Origin: Imtechella halotolerans
GTDB lineage: Bacteria > Bacteroidota > Bacteroidia > Flavobacteriales > Flavobacteriaceae
Length of the DNA: 64,000 nt
Reading direction: 5' to 3'
Assembly (NCBI RefSeq): GCF_028743515.2
Contig: NZ_CP117969.2
Location: 1,361,001 to 1,425,000 of the forward strand
Shown one piece after another: positions 33,978-43,258 of the stretch (position 1 is the first letter of the stretch; each line of letters starts with the position of its first letter). Position numbers and translations under genes: made by a program. Under the pieces are notes generated by a model. That model worked only from the letters and a program-made list of their open reading frames with translations. It ran no database searches and was not told the origin of the DNA.

Positions 33978-35438
33978 TCATTTAAAACGTTTAAAAAGAT
34001 GCAAGGCCATAAGCTGAATGTCTTCCGAAAGCCTTAATTTTAATATGGTCCCGACAGAAATCAACGTTATAAGAATGGTTTTCAATACTATATTCACTAC
34101 AGGGTGGAAAGAGAAATCCCAAAAATAAAACAGTACAAAAACGATTATAAACAACACGGTAGCATAAAGGGTTGAATGGGTAAAGGGATGTATTCCGTAT
34201 TTACGATGAATAAAAAACAATTTCAATCCATTATAAATCCAAAAAGCCATCAAGGTCGCAAGAGCAGAACCATTGATTCCCCAAATAGGAATAAGTATCA
34301 TGTTTAACGCTATGGTTAAAACGGTCAATAACAATCCAAAAAACAGGACCATTCTATAGTAGCTAGAATTAAATAATATGGCATTATTATTACCTATAAG
34401 AGCATCTGAGAGCTTAGCTAATGATATCAGAAAGACTACTATCAATCCCTGACTATAATCACTTGGTAACAAAAGATACATTTGCTTAATATTCAGAACA
34501 ATCAATAAAAAGATCACCCCACTTATAAGATACAGAGTCAATGAACTCCTTCTATATAAATCAGCCAGCTCATCCTTCTGTTTTTTATTAAGTAATTGTG
34601 CCGTAACAGGAGCCGTTATCTGATACATAGCTCGAGAAGGCACCACAATTACCATTGCTATAAAGACAGCCACATTGTAATATGCAACATTCTCAATAGG
34701 CATGTACTGGGCCAGCATAAATTTATCTACATCCAGCAGTAGCATAGCTATAGACCCTGCAACAATGATAAGTGCTGCATATTTAAATACAGGCCACGCA
34801 TTACTTGGTAATTTAAACTCTAGTAAAGGTTTTTTCACCAAAACGGCACTTAGCAACATCAAAAGTGTACGAATGACATACATACATACAATAGCTATAA
34901 TAAAACCATCCACATCTAGCCATTCCAAATACACAGTTATAAGAAGAAGCATGGTCCCTACCCTATGAAAAACTTCTTTCATAAAATTTCCAAATACGGA
35001 ACGTAATTGTACTCTGGTCCAGGCATAAAACACTTCAAAATAAGCCAAGGCTACGGCAACTACATAAATAGTCCATACATAAGGCGCTATAATAGTATTA
35101 TTAGCACTTAATAATTCTACTATCCATTCATAACCTATAATCCCTAATGCGCCCACTGGAAGAATTATTGCCAAGGGGAGTAAAAACATCATAAATGTAA
35201 AACGCTGTTGTTGAACCACATCTGTATAAGAAGAATAAAACTTTACTAGGGTATTATGTACTCCAAATGCCATCAAAGGCATTAAAATAGTTGCCGTCGA
35301 TAATAAATACCCAACTAAGCCATAATAGGTTTCTGATAAAAAATTAGTGTAAAAGAATAGCGTATTAATAGCTCCTACAATAAATCCTATGTAGGTGTAT
35401 AGTGTATTTTTAAATGATTGTGAACGAACAATTCCCAT
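33978..35438 (-). CDS. Polysaccharide flippase (Wzx/PST, MATE-like)
   Basis: A 486-residue inner-membrane protein with about 12-14 hydrophobic segments of the oligosaccharide flippase type. It begins with the typical N-terminus SQSFKNTLYTYIGFIVGAINTLFFYTNF. Such proteins move lipid-linked oligosaccharide repeat units to the outer face of the inner membrane. It is the last gene of a four-gene minus-strand operon (DUF4834, YfhO-like, glycosyltransferase, flippase) with gaps of 3-20 bases. No Wzy polymerase is recognisable in the window, so the cluster is incomplete or distributed. Confidence 0.9.
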   Translation of the reverse strand: MGIVRSQSFKNTLYTYIGFIVGAINTLFFYTNFLSETYYGLVGYLLSTATILMPLMAFGVHNTLVKFYSSYTDVVQQQRFTFMMFLLPLAIILPVGALGIIGYEWIVELLSANNTIIAPYVWTIYVVAVALAYFEVFYAWTRVQLRSVFGNFMKEVFHRVGTMLLLITVYLEWLDVDGFIIAIVCMYVIRTLLMLLSAVLVKKPLLEFKLPSNAWPVFKYAALIIVAGSIAMLLLDVDKFMLAQYMPIENVAYYNVAVFIAMVIVVPSRAMYQITAPVTAQLLNKKQKDELADLYRRSSLTLYLISGVIFLLIVLNIKQMYLLLPSDYSQGLIVVFLISLAKLSDALIGNNNAILFNSSYYRMVLFFGLLLTVLTIALNMILIPIWGINGSALATLMAFWIYNGLKLFFIHRKYGIHPFTHSTLYATVLFIIVFVLFYFWDFSFHPVVNIVLKTILITLISVGTILKLRLSEDIQLMALHLFKRFK

Positions 35439-35441
35439 ATT

Positions 35442-36725
35442 CTATTCCAACGATTGAATAACCTGAGCTAATTGACTAGTTAGTGCCTTACGACTATATT
35501 GTTGAAGTCCAATTGCAGAAACTGCTAAATTACCTTCTTTATAGCATAAAAACATATATTTAAGGTATTCCTTTAAAGCAATGGCATCAGAGTACTTAAA
35601 ACATCTTCCTGTATTTGTACTTGAAATTATAGTGGAAACATCCCATCCTTCAGGCCCTATTGCTAGTATGGGACGTCCTGAAACCATATATTCAAATACT
35701 TTTCCTGGAATAATACCTTTTGTTATATCTGAATCAATCTCAACAAGCAACAAAACCTGTGCTGCCCTTTGATAATGAATAGCTTGCTCATGTGTTACAT
35801 AGCCTTCATAACTAATGTACCTTTCAAGACCATAGGAGCTTATTTTTTCGTACACTTCCTGGCTAACCTTTCCAATCAACTGCAATTCAAAATTATCTGA
35901 AAAATCAGGATCTTCCATGATCATCTCTGAAAACACCTTCCATAATACTTCTGGATTCCTTCCTGATAACAATGAACCTATGTGGGCTATTGTAAACTTT
36001 TTAGATAAAGGTACCTTTCCTGCAGTGCTCGTATCATAACCATTGGTTATTACATAAACAGGTTTTATAGTTTTTTGTTGTAACTCCTTTTGTGTGGTAT
36101 AACTTGTTACTAAAACAGCATCCGCCTTTTGAAGGACACTTTGTTCCAAATATTCATGTTTTTTTGCCGCTGCTTTTCCTAGACGTAGTGACTGATGATA
36201 CCCAATAGTAGTCCATGGATCCCTAAAATCAGCTATCCATGATATAGGTAACAGCTCTTTAAGTTGAAGTCCTATAAGATGCATACTGTGGGGAGGCCCA
36301 GTAGTAATTAAAGTATCTATAGTATGAGCTGTCATATAATTCTTTAAAAAATGAACCGAAGGAGATACCCAAGCTATTCGTGCATCAGGAATAAATAGAT
36401 TTCCCCTAACCCATAATAAACATTTTTCTAGAAATGTAGCCTTATGGCGAGGTACCATTCCAGCACTCATACTTTTAGTTTTCTTCTTAAAAAACAATGA
36501 AGCTAGTTTATAAGGCTCCTTAATGGGCTTTTTAAGTACTGTAATATCGCCCGGTAAGTCCTGTCCAATATTAGTATCCACCAATGGGTAAGTTGGATTT
36601 TCAGGAACGTACACTATAGGTTCAATTCCAAAATTCCTAAGGTACTTTACAAATTTCACCCAACGCTGCACTCCGGGACCTCCCGCTGGAGGCCAGTAAT
36701 ATGCTATGATAAGTACCTTTTTCAC
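35442..36725 (-). CDS. Glycosyltransferase, GT-B fold (family 4-like)
   Basis: A soluble or membrane-associated glycosyltransferase of 427 residues. The N-terminal domain starts VLIIAYYWPPAGGPGVQRWVKF and contains SWIADFRDPWTT. The C-terminal donor-binding domain has AHIGSLLSGRNPEVL (near 255) and GIIPGKVFEYMVSGRPILAIGP (near 345-365), the Glu-x7-Glu region typical of GT4. The donor and acceptor sugars cannot be read. It starts 6 bases after the YfhO-like gene and ends 3 bases before the flippase, so it probably builds the oligosaccharide moved by that flippase. Confidence 0.9.
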   Translation of the reverse strand: MKKVLIIAYYWPPAGGPGVQRWVKFVKYLRNFGIEPIVYVPENPTYPLVDTNIGQDLPGDITVLKKPIKEPYKLASLFFKKKTKSMSAGMVPRHKATFLEKCLLWVRGNLFIPDARIAWVSPSVHFLKNYMTAHTIDTLITTGPPHSMHLIGLQLKELLPISWIADFRDPWTTIGYHQSLRLGKAAAKKHEYLEQSVLQKADAVLVTSYTTQKELQQKTIKPVYVITNGYDTSTAGKVPLSKKFTIAHIGSLLSGRNPEVLWKVFSEMIMEDPDFSDNFELQLIGKVSQEVYEKISSYGLERYISYEGYVTHEQAIHYQRAAQVLLLVEIDSDITKGIIPGKVFEYMVSGRPILAIGPEGWDVSTIISSTNTGRCFKYSDAIALKEYLKYMFLCYKEGNLAVSAIGLQQYSRKALTSQLAQVIQSLE

Positions 36726-36731
36726 CTACGA

Positions 36732-39158
36732 CTATATTTTCTTCTTTCGCCAACATAAATATCCACCACCAATGGAAGCCAAGGCCAGTAGAATATTCCC
36801 TAATAAGGCAATTCGACTACCTGTTTTAACCACTTTTGGCTCGAATGAAAATTCAACTTCGTGAGAACCTGCAGGTATTTCTAAAGCACGTAATGCATAA
36901 TTTACTCTGAAATGAGGAACTATTTGACCATCGATGGTTGCCTTCCAACCATATGGGTAATACATTTCAGAAAATACCGCAACGCCCTCATTTGAATTAT
37001 TGGTACGGTAGGTCAACTTATTTGGTTGATGATCCACCAATTTTATAGAAGCCAAGGAATCAACCGTATAAGTAGTTTTAAGTTTTATTGAACTAAAATC
37101 ATTGGCATTAAACACAGCATTAGAAGCCGTATTAAAGGATGCTAAGGATTTTATTTCGTCATCAGGATTTGACACTTGCTTAATGCTATCTACAAACCAA
37201 GCATTTCCATTCACATAAGGATTGATGGCCGCATAAGGTTGGCCCTTTTCATTCTCCTGTATAATATACTTAACATTCAACATATTAAGCACACCTACAT
37301 TATTATTAGCAATATGATATTCGAATAATTCCTGAAGTCTACGAGGTTTAGCTGCATGATATCCTCCAATTGAATTATGAAAATAGGAAGTTCGCGCTCC
37401 ATTTAGCCCTATAGAGGGTTCAAATACTCTAAAACGACTTGTATCTTTTGCAATTTGCAAATCAGCCTCTGTTGGACTAAATGGTTTAAGCATCTGACGA
37501 GCTGGAACAAAATCATCAGCGGTCACATACCTCCTATCAACGCCCCATAAATCCAATAACATAACCAGACCTAAAATCAATATCATCCCGTTTTGTTTTA
37601 ATTTTTCTTTTACAAACAACCATAAAATCAAGGCTGTTATTAAAACAAACAAAACACTTCGTATACTATCACTCTGAAAAATAGCTTCTCTATCAGCAAC
37701 TATAGCATTCACTAGTTCATTCCCGTAATATTGTCGGTAAATTGCATCACTGGCACTCATAAAATCAAAGGTACCTTGCATAAAATACAGTAATACACCC
37801 AAGCCTCCCAAAATGAGAACAGCAAGTTTTATAGCTCTTAATTTAGCTTCTTCACTTGTTTCCTTCAAGGCTAATTCCCTTAAACCTAAAACCGCCATAA
37901 CAGGAATACACAACTCCAATATAACCTGAATAGAAGAAACTGCTCTAAACTTATTGTACATCGGGAAGTAATCAATCATAAAATCAGTGAGTACCCCGAA
38001 ATTTTTTCCCCAAGATAGGAGCAATGAAAATACAACACCTCCTAGCAACCACCATTTATGTTTACTCCTCACAAGAAATACGGCCACCAAAAAAAGTAAC
38101 CATACAACCGCTCCTATATAAGCAGGTGCCGCAACAATCGTTTGATCTCCCCAATAAGTGGGTAATGAAGAAGTAAATTCCAACGCCTGCGAAGGCGACA
38201 CTCCTTGACTTACCAAAAAATCGAATGTATGTGAATCTTCTCCTAAATTCTCCCCATTAGATCCTCCAAGTAATCTAGGAATAAATAAATTAAAAGACTC
38301 TAAAATACCATAACTATACTCCGTGATATACTCCCTATCTAATCCTGTAGACACAGGCCTGGGAGAACCATCAGGATTTAACGTAAGTTCGCTCTTTCCG
38401 CGCGTACTCCAGCCGACATATTCTTGAGTTGCTATTAAATTTGCCGTATTAGTCAGCACGCCAAGGACTACGGCTACAACTAATATCCCAATGCTTTTCC
38501 CAAAATGTTTCCATGTTCGTTTTTTGGCTGTATCAATAAGATAAACCACCCCCAAAACTAACACCAACAGTAACAAATAATAGGTCATTTGGAAGTGATT
38601 TGCATTAATTTCCAATGCCATTGAAAAAGCGGTTAGCAAAAACCCACTGATGTACTTGCCTTGAAAAGTGCGAAGGATTCCAGCTAACACTAACGGGAAG
38701 TACCCAATAGCATGTGCTTTCGCATTATGTCCAACACCTAAAATAATTATCAAATAGGTAGAAAACCCAAATGCCAATGCCCCTAGCGCCGCCATCCTAT
38801 ACTCCACCTTCAGTACTAATAGTAAAATGTAAAACCCTATTAAATAAAGGAAAAGGTAGTCTGCAGGCCGTGGAAGAAATCGAATAATCTTATCAAGTTT
38901 CTTAATAAAATTATATGGATAATCAGCGCCCAATTGATAGGTAGGCATTCCCCCAAAAGCACTATCAGTCCAATAAGGCTCTTCTCCCGTAGCAGCTCGA
39001 TATTCATTCTGCTCCTTTGCCATTCCAGTGTATTGTACAATATCGCTCTGATAAATCATCTTACCTTGTAATACCGGAGCAAAGTATAGCAAAGATGCTG
39101 CTATGAAAAAGAGGGTCACCAGCAAGTGTGGTAACCACTTTTGAAGTTGTTGATTCAT
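36732..39158 (-). CDS. YfhO-like large membrane protein (putative GT-C glycosyltransferase)
   Basis: An 808-residue polytopic protein: many hydrophobic segments, an N-terminal region with LLYFAPVLQGKMIYQSDIVQYTGMAKEQNEY and WTDSAFGGMPTYQL, and a large C-terminal extracytoplasmic part (about 550-760) before a last membrane helix (SRIALLGNILLALASIGGGYLCW). The family (YfhO, in Bacillus linked to teichoic-acid glycosylation) is thought to use lipid-phosphate sugars. ATG 39158 is preferred over a GTG four codons upstream. It follows DUF4834 by 20 bases and precedes the glycosyltransferase by 6, forming one operon with the flippase. Confidence 0.85.
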   Translation of the reverse strand: MNQQLQKWLPHLLVTLFFIAASLLYFAPVLQGKMIYQSDIVQYTGMAKEQNEYRAATGEEPYWTDSAFGGMPTYQLGADYPYNFIKKLDKIIRFLPRPADYLFLYLIGFYILLLVLKVEYRMAALGALAFGFSTYLIIILGVGHNAKAHAIGYFPLVLAGILRTFQGKYISGFLLTAFSMALEINANHFQMTYYLLLLVLVLGVVYLIDTAKKRTWKHFGKSIGILVVAVVLGVLTNTANLIATQEYVGWSTRGKSELTLNPDGSPRPVSTGLDREYITEYSYGILESFNLFIPRLLGGSNGENLGEDSHTFDFLVSQGVSPSQALEFTSSLPTYWGDQTIVAAPAYIGAVVWLLFLVAVFLVRSKHKWWLLGGVVFSLLLSWGKNFGVLTDFMIDYFPMYNKFRAVSSIQVILELCIPVMAVLGLRELALKETSEEAKLRAIKLAVLILGGLGVLLYFMQGTFDFMSASDAIYRQYYGNELVNAIVADREAIFQSDSIRSVLFVLITALILWLFVKEKLKQNGMILILGLVMLLDLWGVDRRYVTADDFVPARQMLKPFSPTEADLQIAKDTSRFRVFEPSIGLNGARTSYFHNSIGGYHAAKPRRLQELFEYHIANNNVGVLNMLNVKYIIQENEKGQPYAAINPYVNGNAWFVDSIKQVSNPDDEIKSLASFNTASNAVFNANDFSSIKLKTTYTVDSLASIKLVDHQPNKLTYRTNNSNEGVAVFSEMYYPYGWKATIDGQIVPHFRVNYALRALEIPAGSHEVEFSFEPKVVKTGSRIALLGNILLALASIGGGYLCWRKKKI

Positions 39159-39178
39159 AAAAGTACGCACTTATTTAG

Positions 39179-39442
39179 TTAGTCAATTTCCTCAAAATCT
39201 ATGTATTCTCCAACTTTTTCTTTCTTTTTTGTTGAAGTCACATTTTGAGGGGGAGCCTGCGTGGTGGATTCTTGTTGACGACGCATTGATTCCATTTGAC
39301 TATTAATATGATTTTCAGCCTTGCGTGCTAAGTGTCTAAGAAGGTAAGGAAGTAACATACGAGTAATAACTCGCATAGCTAAAAGTACCGCAATAATTAT
39401 TAAAAGGGTTCTTACAAATCCTGTAAGCGAAGCATATTCCAT
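39179..39442 (-). CDS. DUF4834 family small membrane protein
   Basis: An 87-residue protein with one membrane segment (about 8-30: GFVRTLLIIIAVLLAMRVITRM), a basic amphipathic stretch (LLRHLARKAENHINSQMES) and a Pro/Gln-Lys linker ending EKVGEYIDFEEID. This acidic C-terminal motif is typical of the flavobacterial DUF4834 family as I remember it. Its role is unknown. It is the first gene of the four-gene polysaccharide operon, with a TATTTTTG -7 box at 39466-39459 upstream. Confidence 0.8.
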   Translation of the reverse strand: MEYASLTGFVRTLLIIIAVLLAMRVITRMLLPYLLRHLARKAENHINSQMESMRRQQESTTQAPPQNVTSTKKKEKVGEYIDFEEID

Positions 39443-39458
39443 CGAAAAAATATTTGTT

Positions 39459-39466
39459 CAAAAATA
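39459..39466 (-). promoter_or_regulatory. Candidate -7 box of the DUF4834-flippase operon
   Basis: TATTTTTG on the minus strand, 16 bases before ATG 39442, matches TAnnTTTG. No -33 TTG at the right distance. The divergent outer-membrane gene has its own TATATTTG at 39521-39528. Confidence 0.4.
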
Positions 39467-39544
39467 CAATTCTAATCCTTTAATTTTCGTTGTAGACTCA
39501 TAAAAAAGTTTTAAAACAACTATATTTGACTAAAACCATCTGCC

Positions 39545-40483
39545 ATGAATCTGACACAAAAAACCTACTTTTTTCTATTTCTTCTAACTAGTACATGGGC
39601 TTCGGCTCAATACACCGAAGTAATCAACTCCAATAGGCCAGGTGCCTCCTCAAGTGCTTATGCAGTTGGAAAAAACGTACTACAATTAGAAACCGGTTTT
39701 TTCACAGAGAAACAAGAACATACCGGTCTATTAACTGAATCTACCTTATATGGCGGAGACTTTGCATTGCGATGGGGAATTCTTTTTGAGCAACTAGAGC
39801 TCGTATGGGAAGGGACTTACCTTTCAGAAGAAATCACCTATAAACATACGTTCCCTGAAATAAATGCCTCAAGAAGTAATTTTACAAAAAACACTCTGGG
39901 ATTAAAATACTTATTATTTGATCCCAAAGGAAGTGCAGAAAGTAGAAAACCCAACCTCTATAGCTGGAAAGCAAATAATAGATTTCAATGGAATAACTTA
40001 ATCCCTGCCGTTTCTTTATATGCAGGAGCACATTTTACCCTTGAAAATAATCCGTTTTACCCCAACGATCCAGTAGTTAGCCCCAAAGCAGGAATAGCAA
40101 CCCAAAGTCATTTAACCCCTAACTGGGTACTGGTAACCAACATTTCTTATGATAAAATTACTTCAGACGATCCCATCCTCAGCTACATTATTACCACAAC
40201 TTTTGCATTACCAAATCCTAAATGGAGTATCTTTGGCGAACATCAGGGTATCAAAAGTGATGCATATGCTGATATAATTTTTAGAGGGGGAGCTGCCCAT
40301 TTATTCAGTAAAAATTTTCAGGTGGATGCAAGTATAGGTGCCAGTGTAAAAGATACCCCTTCCCGCCTATTTGGAGGTGTTGGATTATCCTATCGACTGG
40401 ATTTTCATAAAGATGAACTAAAACAATTCAATGATGGCACCAACAGCAATGCCCCTAATAAACGAAAACAAAAAAAGAAATAG
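39545..40483 (+). CDS. Outer-membrane beta-barrel protein (phenol-degradation MetA-like transporter)
   Basis: A 312-residue protein with a signal peptide (MNLTQKTYFFLFLLTSTWASA) and alternating beta strands throughout. It opens INSNRPGASSSAYAVGKNVLQLETGFF, the motif of outer-membrane proteins grouped under MetA-pathway or transporter names, and ends with an aromatic strand GVGLSYRLDFHKDEL and a lysine-rich tail. The function is not known; a channel for small molecules is the usual guess. A TATATTTG box lies at 39521-39528, 16 bases before the ATG. The GNAT-fold gene follows 33 bases later, probably on the same transcript. Confidence 0.78.
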   Translation: MNLTQKTYFFLFLLTSTWASAQYTEVINSNRPGASSSAYAVGKNVLQLETGFFTEKQEHTGLLTESTLYGGDFALRWGILFEQLELVWEGTYLSEEITYKHTFPEINASRSNFTKNTLGLKYLLFDPKGSAESRKPNLYSWKANNRFQWNNLIPAVSLYAGAHFTLENNPFYPNDPVVSPKAGIATQSHLTPNWVLVTNISYDKITSDDPILSYIITTTFALPNPKWSIFGEHQGIKSDAYADIIFRGGAAHLFSKNFQVDASIGASVKDTPSRLFGGVGLSYRLDFHKDELKQFNDGTNSNAPNKRKQKKK

Positions 40484-40516
40484 AAATAACATAGACCTTA
40501 ACAACTAACCGATTCT

Positions 40517-41635
40517 ATGATTGTTATCAAAAAATGCACTACCGATAAGGAAATCAAAGCATTTGTAAAATTCCCTTTTTTACTTTACAAAAATTCTCCT
40601 TACTGGGTACCTCCTATTATCAATGATGAAGTAGCTTCATTTAACCCTTTAAAGAATCCAGTTTTTGAACACGCAGAGGCCACCTTCTATATGGCCTACC
40701 GCAATGAAAGACCTGTTGGCCGTATCTGTGTAATTATCAACTGGCAAGAAGTTCGTGAACAAAATATCAAAAAAGTTCGCTTTGGATGGATGGATATGGT
40801 AGACGATATCGAGGTTACCAAGGCATTACTTTCGAAGGTTTCAGAACATGGAAAGGCCAACGGATTAGAATACATGGAAGGACCCATTGGCTTTTCTAAC
40901 ATGGATAAGGTTGGAGTACAAACAGAAGGCTTTGACCAGTTAGGTACAATGATCACCTGGTATAATCATTCATACTATAAAGATCATTTTATACAACTTG
41001 GTTTTGAAAAGGAAAAAGGATATATCGAAAGTTATTTTTCATTTCACAATGTAAAGCCTGATTTTTTCATAAAGGCAAGTGCCATGATTAGTAAGCGCTA
41101 TGAATTGAGAGCCCTTAATTTCAAAACCACCAAGGAAGTGTTACCATATGTAGACCGTATGTTTGACCTCTTCAACGATTCCTATTCTAAACTATCCTCT
41201 TTTGTAGCTATTTCCGAAAAACAAAAAGCCTACTTTAAAGAAAAATACATCAATTTCATTAATCCGGAATACATTAAGTTTATTGTTGATAAGGATGATC
41301 AACTAGTTTCTTTCTCAATTGTAATGCCTTCTTTCTCGCAAGCACTTCAAAAGGCCAAAGGAAAATTATTTCCTTTTGGAATTTTTCATTTGCTGCATGC
41401 GAGAAAACACAGCAAAGAAGTTGTTTTTTACCTTATAGGGATTCGTCCGGAATATCAAAACAAAGGTGTAACAGCCATGATATTTAATGAATACTACCCG
41501 GTCTTCAAAGCCAAAGGAATTGAACGTTGCATCCGTACACCTGAATTAGAAGAAAACCAAGCCATACATCAATTATGGAAACACTTTGATCCTACTATTC
41601 ATGTGAAAAGGGTCACTTTCAAAAAAGAAATATAA
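40517..41635 (+). CDS. GNAT-fold N-acyltransferase-like protein
   Basis: A 372-residue soluble protein. The N-terminal half contains FVKFPFLLYKNSPYWVPPI and AYRNERPVGRICVIINW. The C-terminal half carries a GNAT-like acyl-CoA loop (IGIRPEYQNKGVTAMIFNEYYPVFKAKGIERC) followed by TPELEENQAIHQLWKHF, an E-N-x-x-x-x-x-x-W arrangement of that superfamily. It may be two GNAT domains in tandem. Similar proteins are widely labelled hypothetical. It converges with the alpha-oxoamine synthase gene across a strong terminator. An N-acyltransferase role for a lipid made by that neighbour is a conjecture (see findings). Confidence 0.7.
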   Translation: MIVIKKCTTDKEIKAFVKFPFLLYKNSPYWVPPIINDEVASFNPLKNPVFEHAEATFYMAYRNERPVGRICVIINWQEVREQNIKKVRFGWMDMVDDIEVTKALLSKVSEHGKANGLEYMEGPIGFSNMDKVGVQTEGFDQLGTMITWYNHSYYKDHFIQLGFEKEKGYIESYFSFHNVKPDFFIKASAMISKRYELRALNFKTTKEVLPYVDRMFDLFNDSYSKLSSFVAISEKQKAYFKEKYINFINPEYIKFIVDKDDQLVSFSIVMPSFSQALQKAKGKLFPFGIFHLLHARKHSKEVVFYLIGIRPEYQNKGVTAMIFNEYYPVFKAKGIERCIRTPELEENQAIHQLWKHFDPTIHVKRVTFKKEI

Positions 41636-41718
41636 AGGTATAATCAACATCTTGCGGTTTTTTAAATCATTCTAAAAATAATACCACAATCCTACCTTTA
41701 AGACTCAATTAATACTGA

Positions 41719-41747
41719 AAAAGCCACTTGATTAACAAGTGGCTTTT
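41719..41747. terminator. Bidirectional terminator between GNAT-like and alpha-oxoamine synthase genes
   Basis: A perfect 12-bp stem AAAAGCCACTTG / CAAGTGGCTTTT (41719-41730 with 41736-41747), loop ATTAA. It serves both converging genes. Confidence 0.88.
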
Positions 41748-41774
41748 AAATTATATTGTATTGCAATTCTAATT

Positions 41775-43031
41775 TTATTCCATGTCTACTACGCTAGCTT
41801 CTGCAAGCTCCTTGTAGGTACCATTTTCAAGTTTAATACGAATAGCCGAGAAAGCTTCCAAGGTTTCCTCAATATCCTGAAGGGTATGTGAGGCTGTTGG
41901 GATCATACGTAATAAAATAATTCCTTTTGGTATCACAGGATAAACAACAATAGACAAAAATATTCTGTAGTTCTCACGTAAATCATTTACCATGATCATT
42001 GCCTCTGGAATACTTCCCTCTAAATATACAGGAGTTACACACGTATTGGTATCACCAATATTGAATCCTCTACTTTTCAATCCATTTTGAAGTGCGTTTA
42101 CATTCTCCCAAAGCTTGTCTTTTAACTCAGGCATAGTACGCAACATTTCCAAACGCTTCAAAGCTCCTTTTACAAAAATCATTGGAAGTGACTTTGCAAA
42201 CATTTGGGAACGTAAATTATATTTTAAATAATCTATAATATCCTTCTCTCCAGCAATAAAAGCACCAATACTTGCCATTGATTTAGCAAAAGTACTGAAA
42301 TACACATCTATTCCATCTTGAACTCCTTGCTCTTCACCTGCACCAGCACCTGTTTTACCTAAGGTTCCAAAACCGTGAGCATCATCTACCAACAGTCTAA
42401 AATTATATTTCTCCTTAAGCGCTACAATTTCTTTCAATTTACCTTGTTGACCACGCATACCAAAAACACCTTCAGTAATTACTAATATACCTCCACCTGT
42501 AGTTTCGGCCATATTAGTTGCGCGCTCTAAATTCTTTTCAAGGCTTTCAATATCATTATGCTTATAGGTAAATCGTTTTCCCATATGTAAACGTACACCA
42601 TCGATAATACAACCATGAGAATCGACATCATATACTATTACATCATTCTTAGTTACTAAAGCATCAATGGTTGAAACCATCCCTTGATACCCAAAATTAA
42701 GAAGATATGCAGCTTCTTTTCCTACAAATGAAGCTAACTCATTCTGTAATTGTTCATGCATATCAGTATGACCACTCATCATACGTGCACCCATAGGGTA
42801 AGCAGCTCCGTATTCAGCAGCAGCCTCGGCATCTACCTTACGTATTTCCGGATTGTTAGCCAACCCTAAATAATCATTAATACTCCAGTTTAAGATTTCC
42901 TTTCCGTGAAATTTCATCCTCGGCCCTAATTCCCCTTCCAGCTTTGGAAACACATAATAGCCTTCTGCCTGTGAAGCCCATCTTCCTAACGGACCTTTGT
43001 TCTTTTGGATTCTTTCAAATAAATCTTTCAT
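41775..43031 (-). CDS. Alpha-oxoamine synthase (serine palmitoyltransferase / cysteate acyltransferase type)
   Basis: A PLP enzyme that condenses an amino acid with a fatty acyl thioester and releases CO2. At 418 residues it shows cofactor lysine K250 (FSTFAKSMASIGAF), stacking histidine H139 (YDVDSHGC), D216/H219 (VDDAHGFG) and the GARMMSGHTDMHEQLQ region near 81-96. Relatives are KBL, BioF, serine palmitoyltransferase and CapB of capnine synthesis. The neighbouring cysteine-synthase-fold gene favours a lipid base role with cysteate as substrate; serine is the main alternative. It has its own leader with a -7 box (43135-43128) and a long palindrome. A terminator separates it from the upstream gene. 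Confidence 0.8.
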   Translation of the reverse strand: MKDLFERIQKNKGPLGRWASQAEGYYVFPKLEGELGPRMKFHGKEILNWSINDYLGLANNPEIRKVDAEAAAEYGAAYPMGARMMSGHTDMHEQLQNELASFVGKEAAYLLNFGYQGMVSTIDALVTKNDVIVYDVDSHGCIIDGVRLHMGKRFTYKHNDIESLEKNLERATNMAETTGGGILVITEGVFGMRGQQGKLKEIVALKEKYNFRLLVDDAHGFGTLGKTGAGAGEEQGVQDGIDVYFSTFAKSMASIGAFIAGEKDIIDYLKYNLRSQMFAKSLPMIFVKGALKRLEMLRTMPELKDKLWENVNALQNGLKSRGFNIGDTNTCVTPVYLEGSIPEAMIMVNDLRENYRIFLSIVVYPVIPKGIILLRMIPTASHTLQDIEETLEAFSAIRIKLENGTYKELAEASVVDME

Positions 43032-43060
43032 CTGCTTTGTTAGTCTTTAATTGGTTGCAA

Positions 43061-43084
43061 CAATTTTGTTTTTAAACAAAATTG
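43061..43084. repeat. Perfect palindrome in the alpha-oxoamine synthase leader
   Basis: Two 11-bp arms CAATTTTGTTT (43061-43071) and AAACAAAATTG (43074-43084) around two bases, lying 30-53 bases before the start codon, between the -7 box at 43135-43128 and the ATG. It could be an operator or an mRNA leader hairpin. It has no T run after it, so it is not a simple terminator. Confidence 0.7.
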
Positions 43085-43127
43085 CTCGCACGATTAGGTT
43101 TGCTAAAATATTATCTTAACAAGCACG

Positions 43128-43135
43128 CAAAAGTA
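43128..43135 (-). promoter_or_regulatory. Candidate -7 box of the alpha-oxoamine synthase gene
   Basis: TACTTTTG on the minus strand matches TAnnTTTG. It predicts a leader of about 90 bases that includes the palindrome at 43061-43084. No -33 TTG at normal spacing. Confidence 0.45.
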
Positions 43136-43221
43136 AAAATTTTTATGTTGGTATCATAAAATATTTTACGAGTGACCTAATTGGTCTTGAATTCTCGTAT
43201 TACAATGGAAGACAACTGTAT

Positions 43222-43250
43222 AAAAAAACAGCAGCGCTAAGCGCTGCTGT
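43222..43250 (-). terminator. Terminator of the cysteine-synthase-fold gene
   Basis: A 10-bp stem ACAGCAGCGC / GCGCTGCTGT (43228-43237 with 43241-43250) followed on the minus strand by a run of seven T, 9 bases after the stop at 43259. Confidence 0.88.
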
Positions 43251-43258
43251 CATATATT

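Noticed and set aside
43222-43250. Palindrome as an operator between the two PLP genes
   Set aside because: A seven-T run follows it on the minus strand just after the stop codon, so it is a terminator of the upstream gene.
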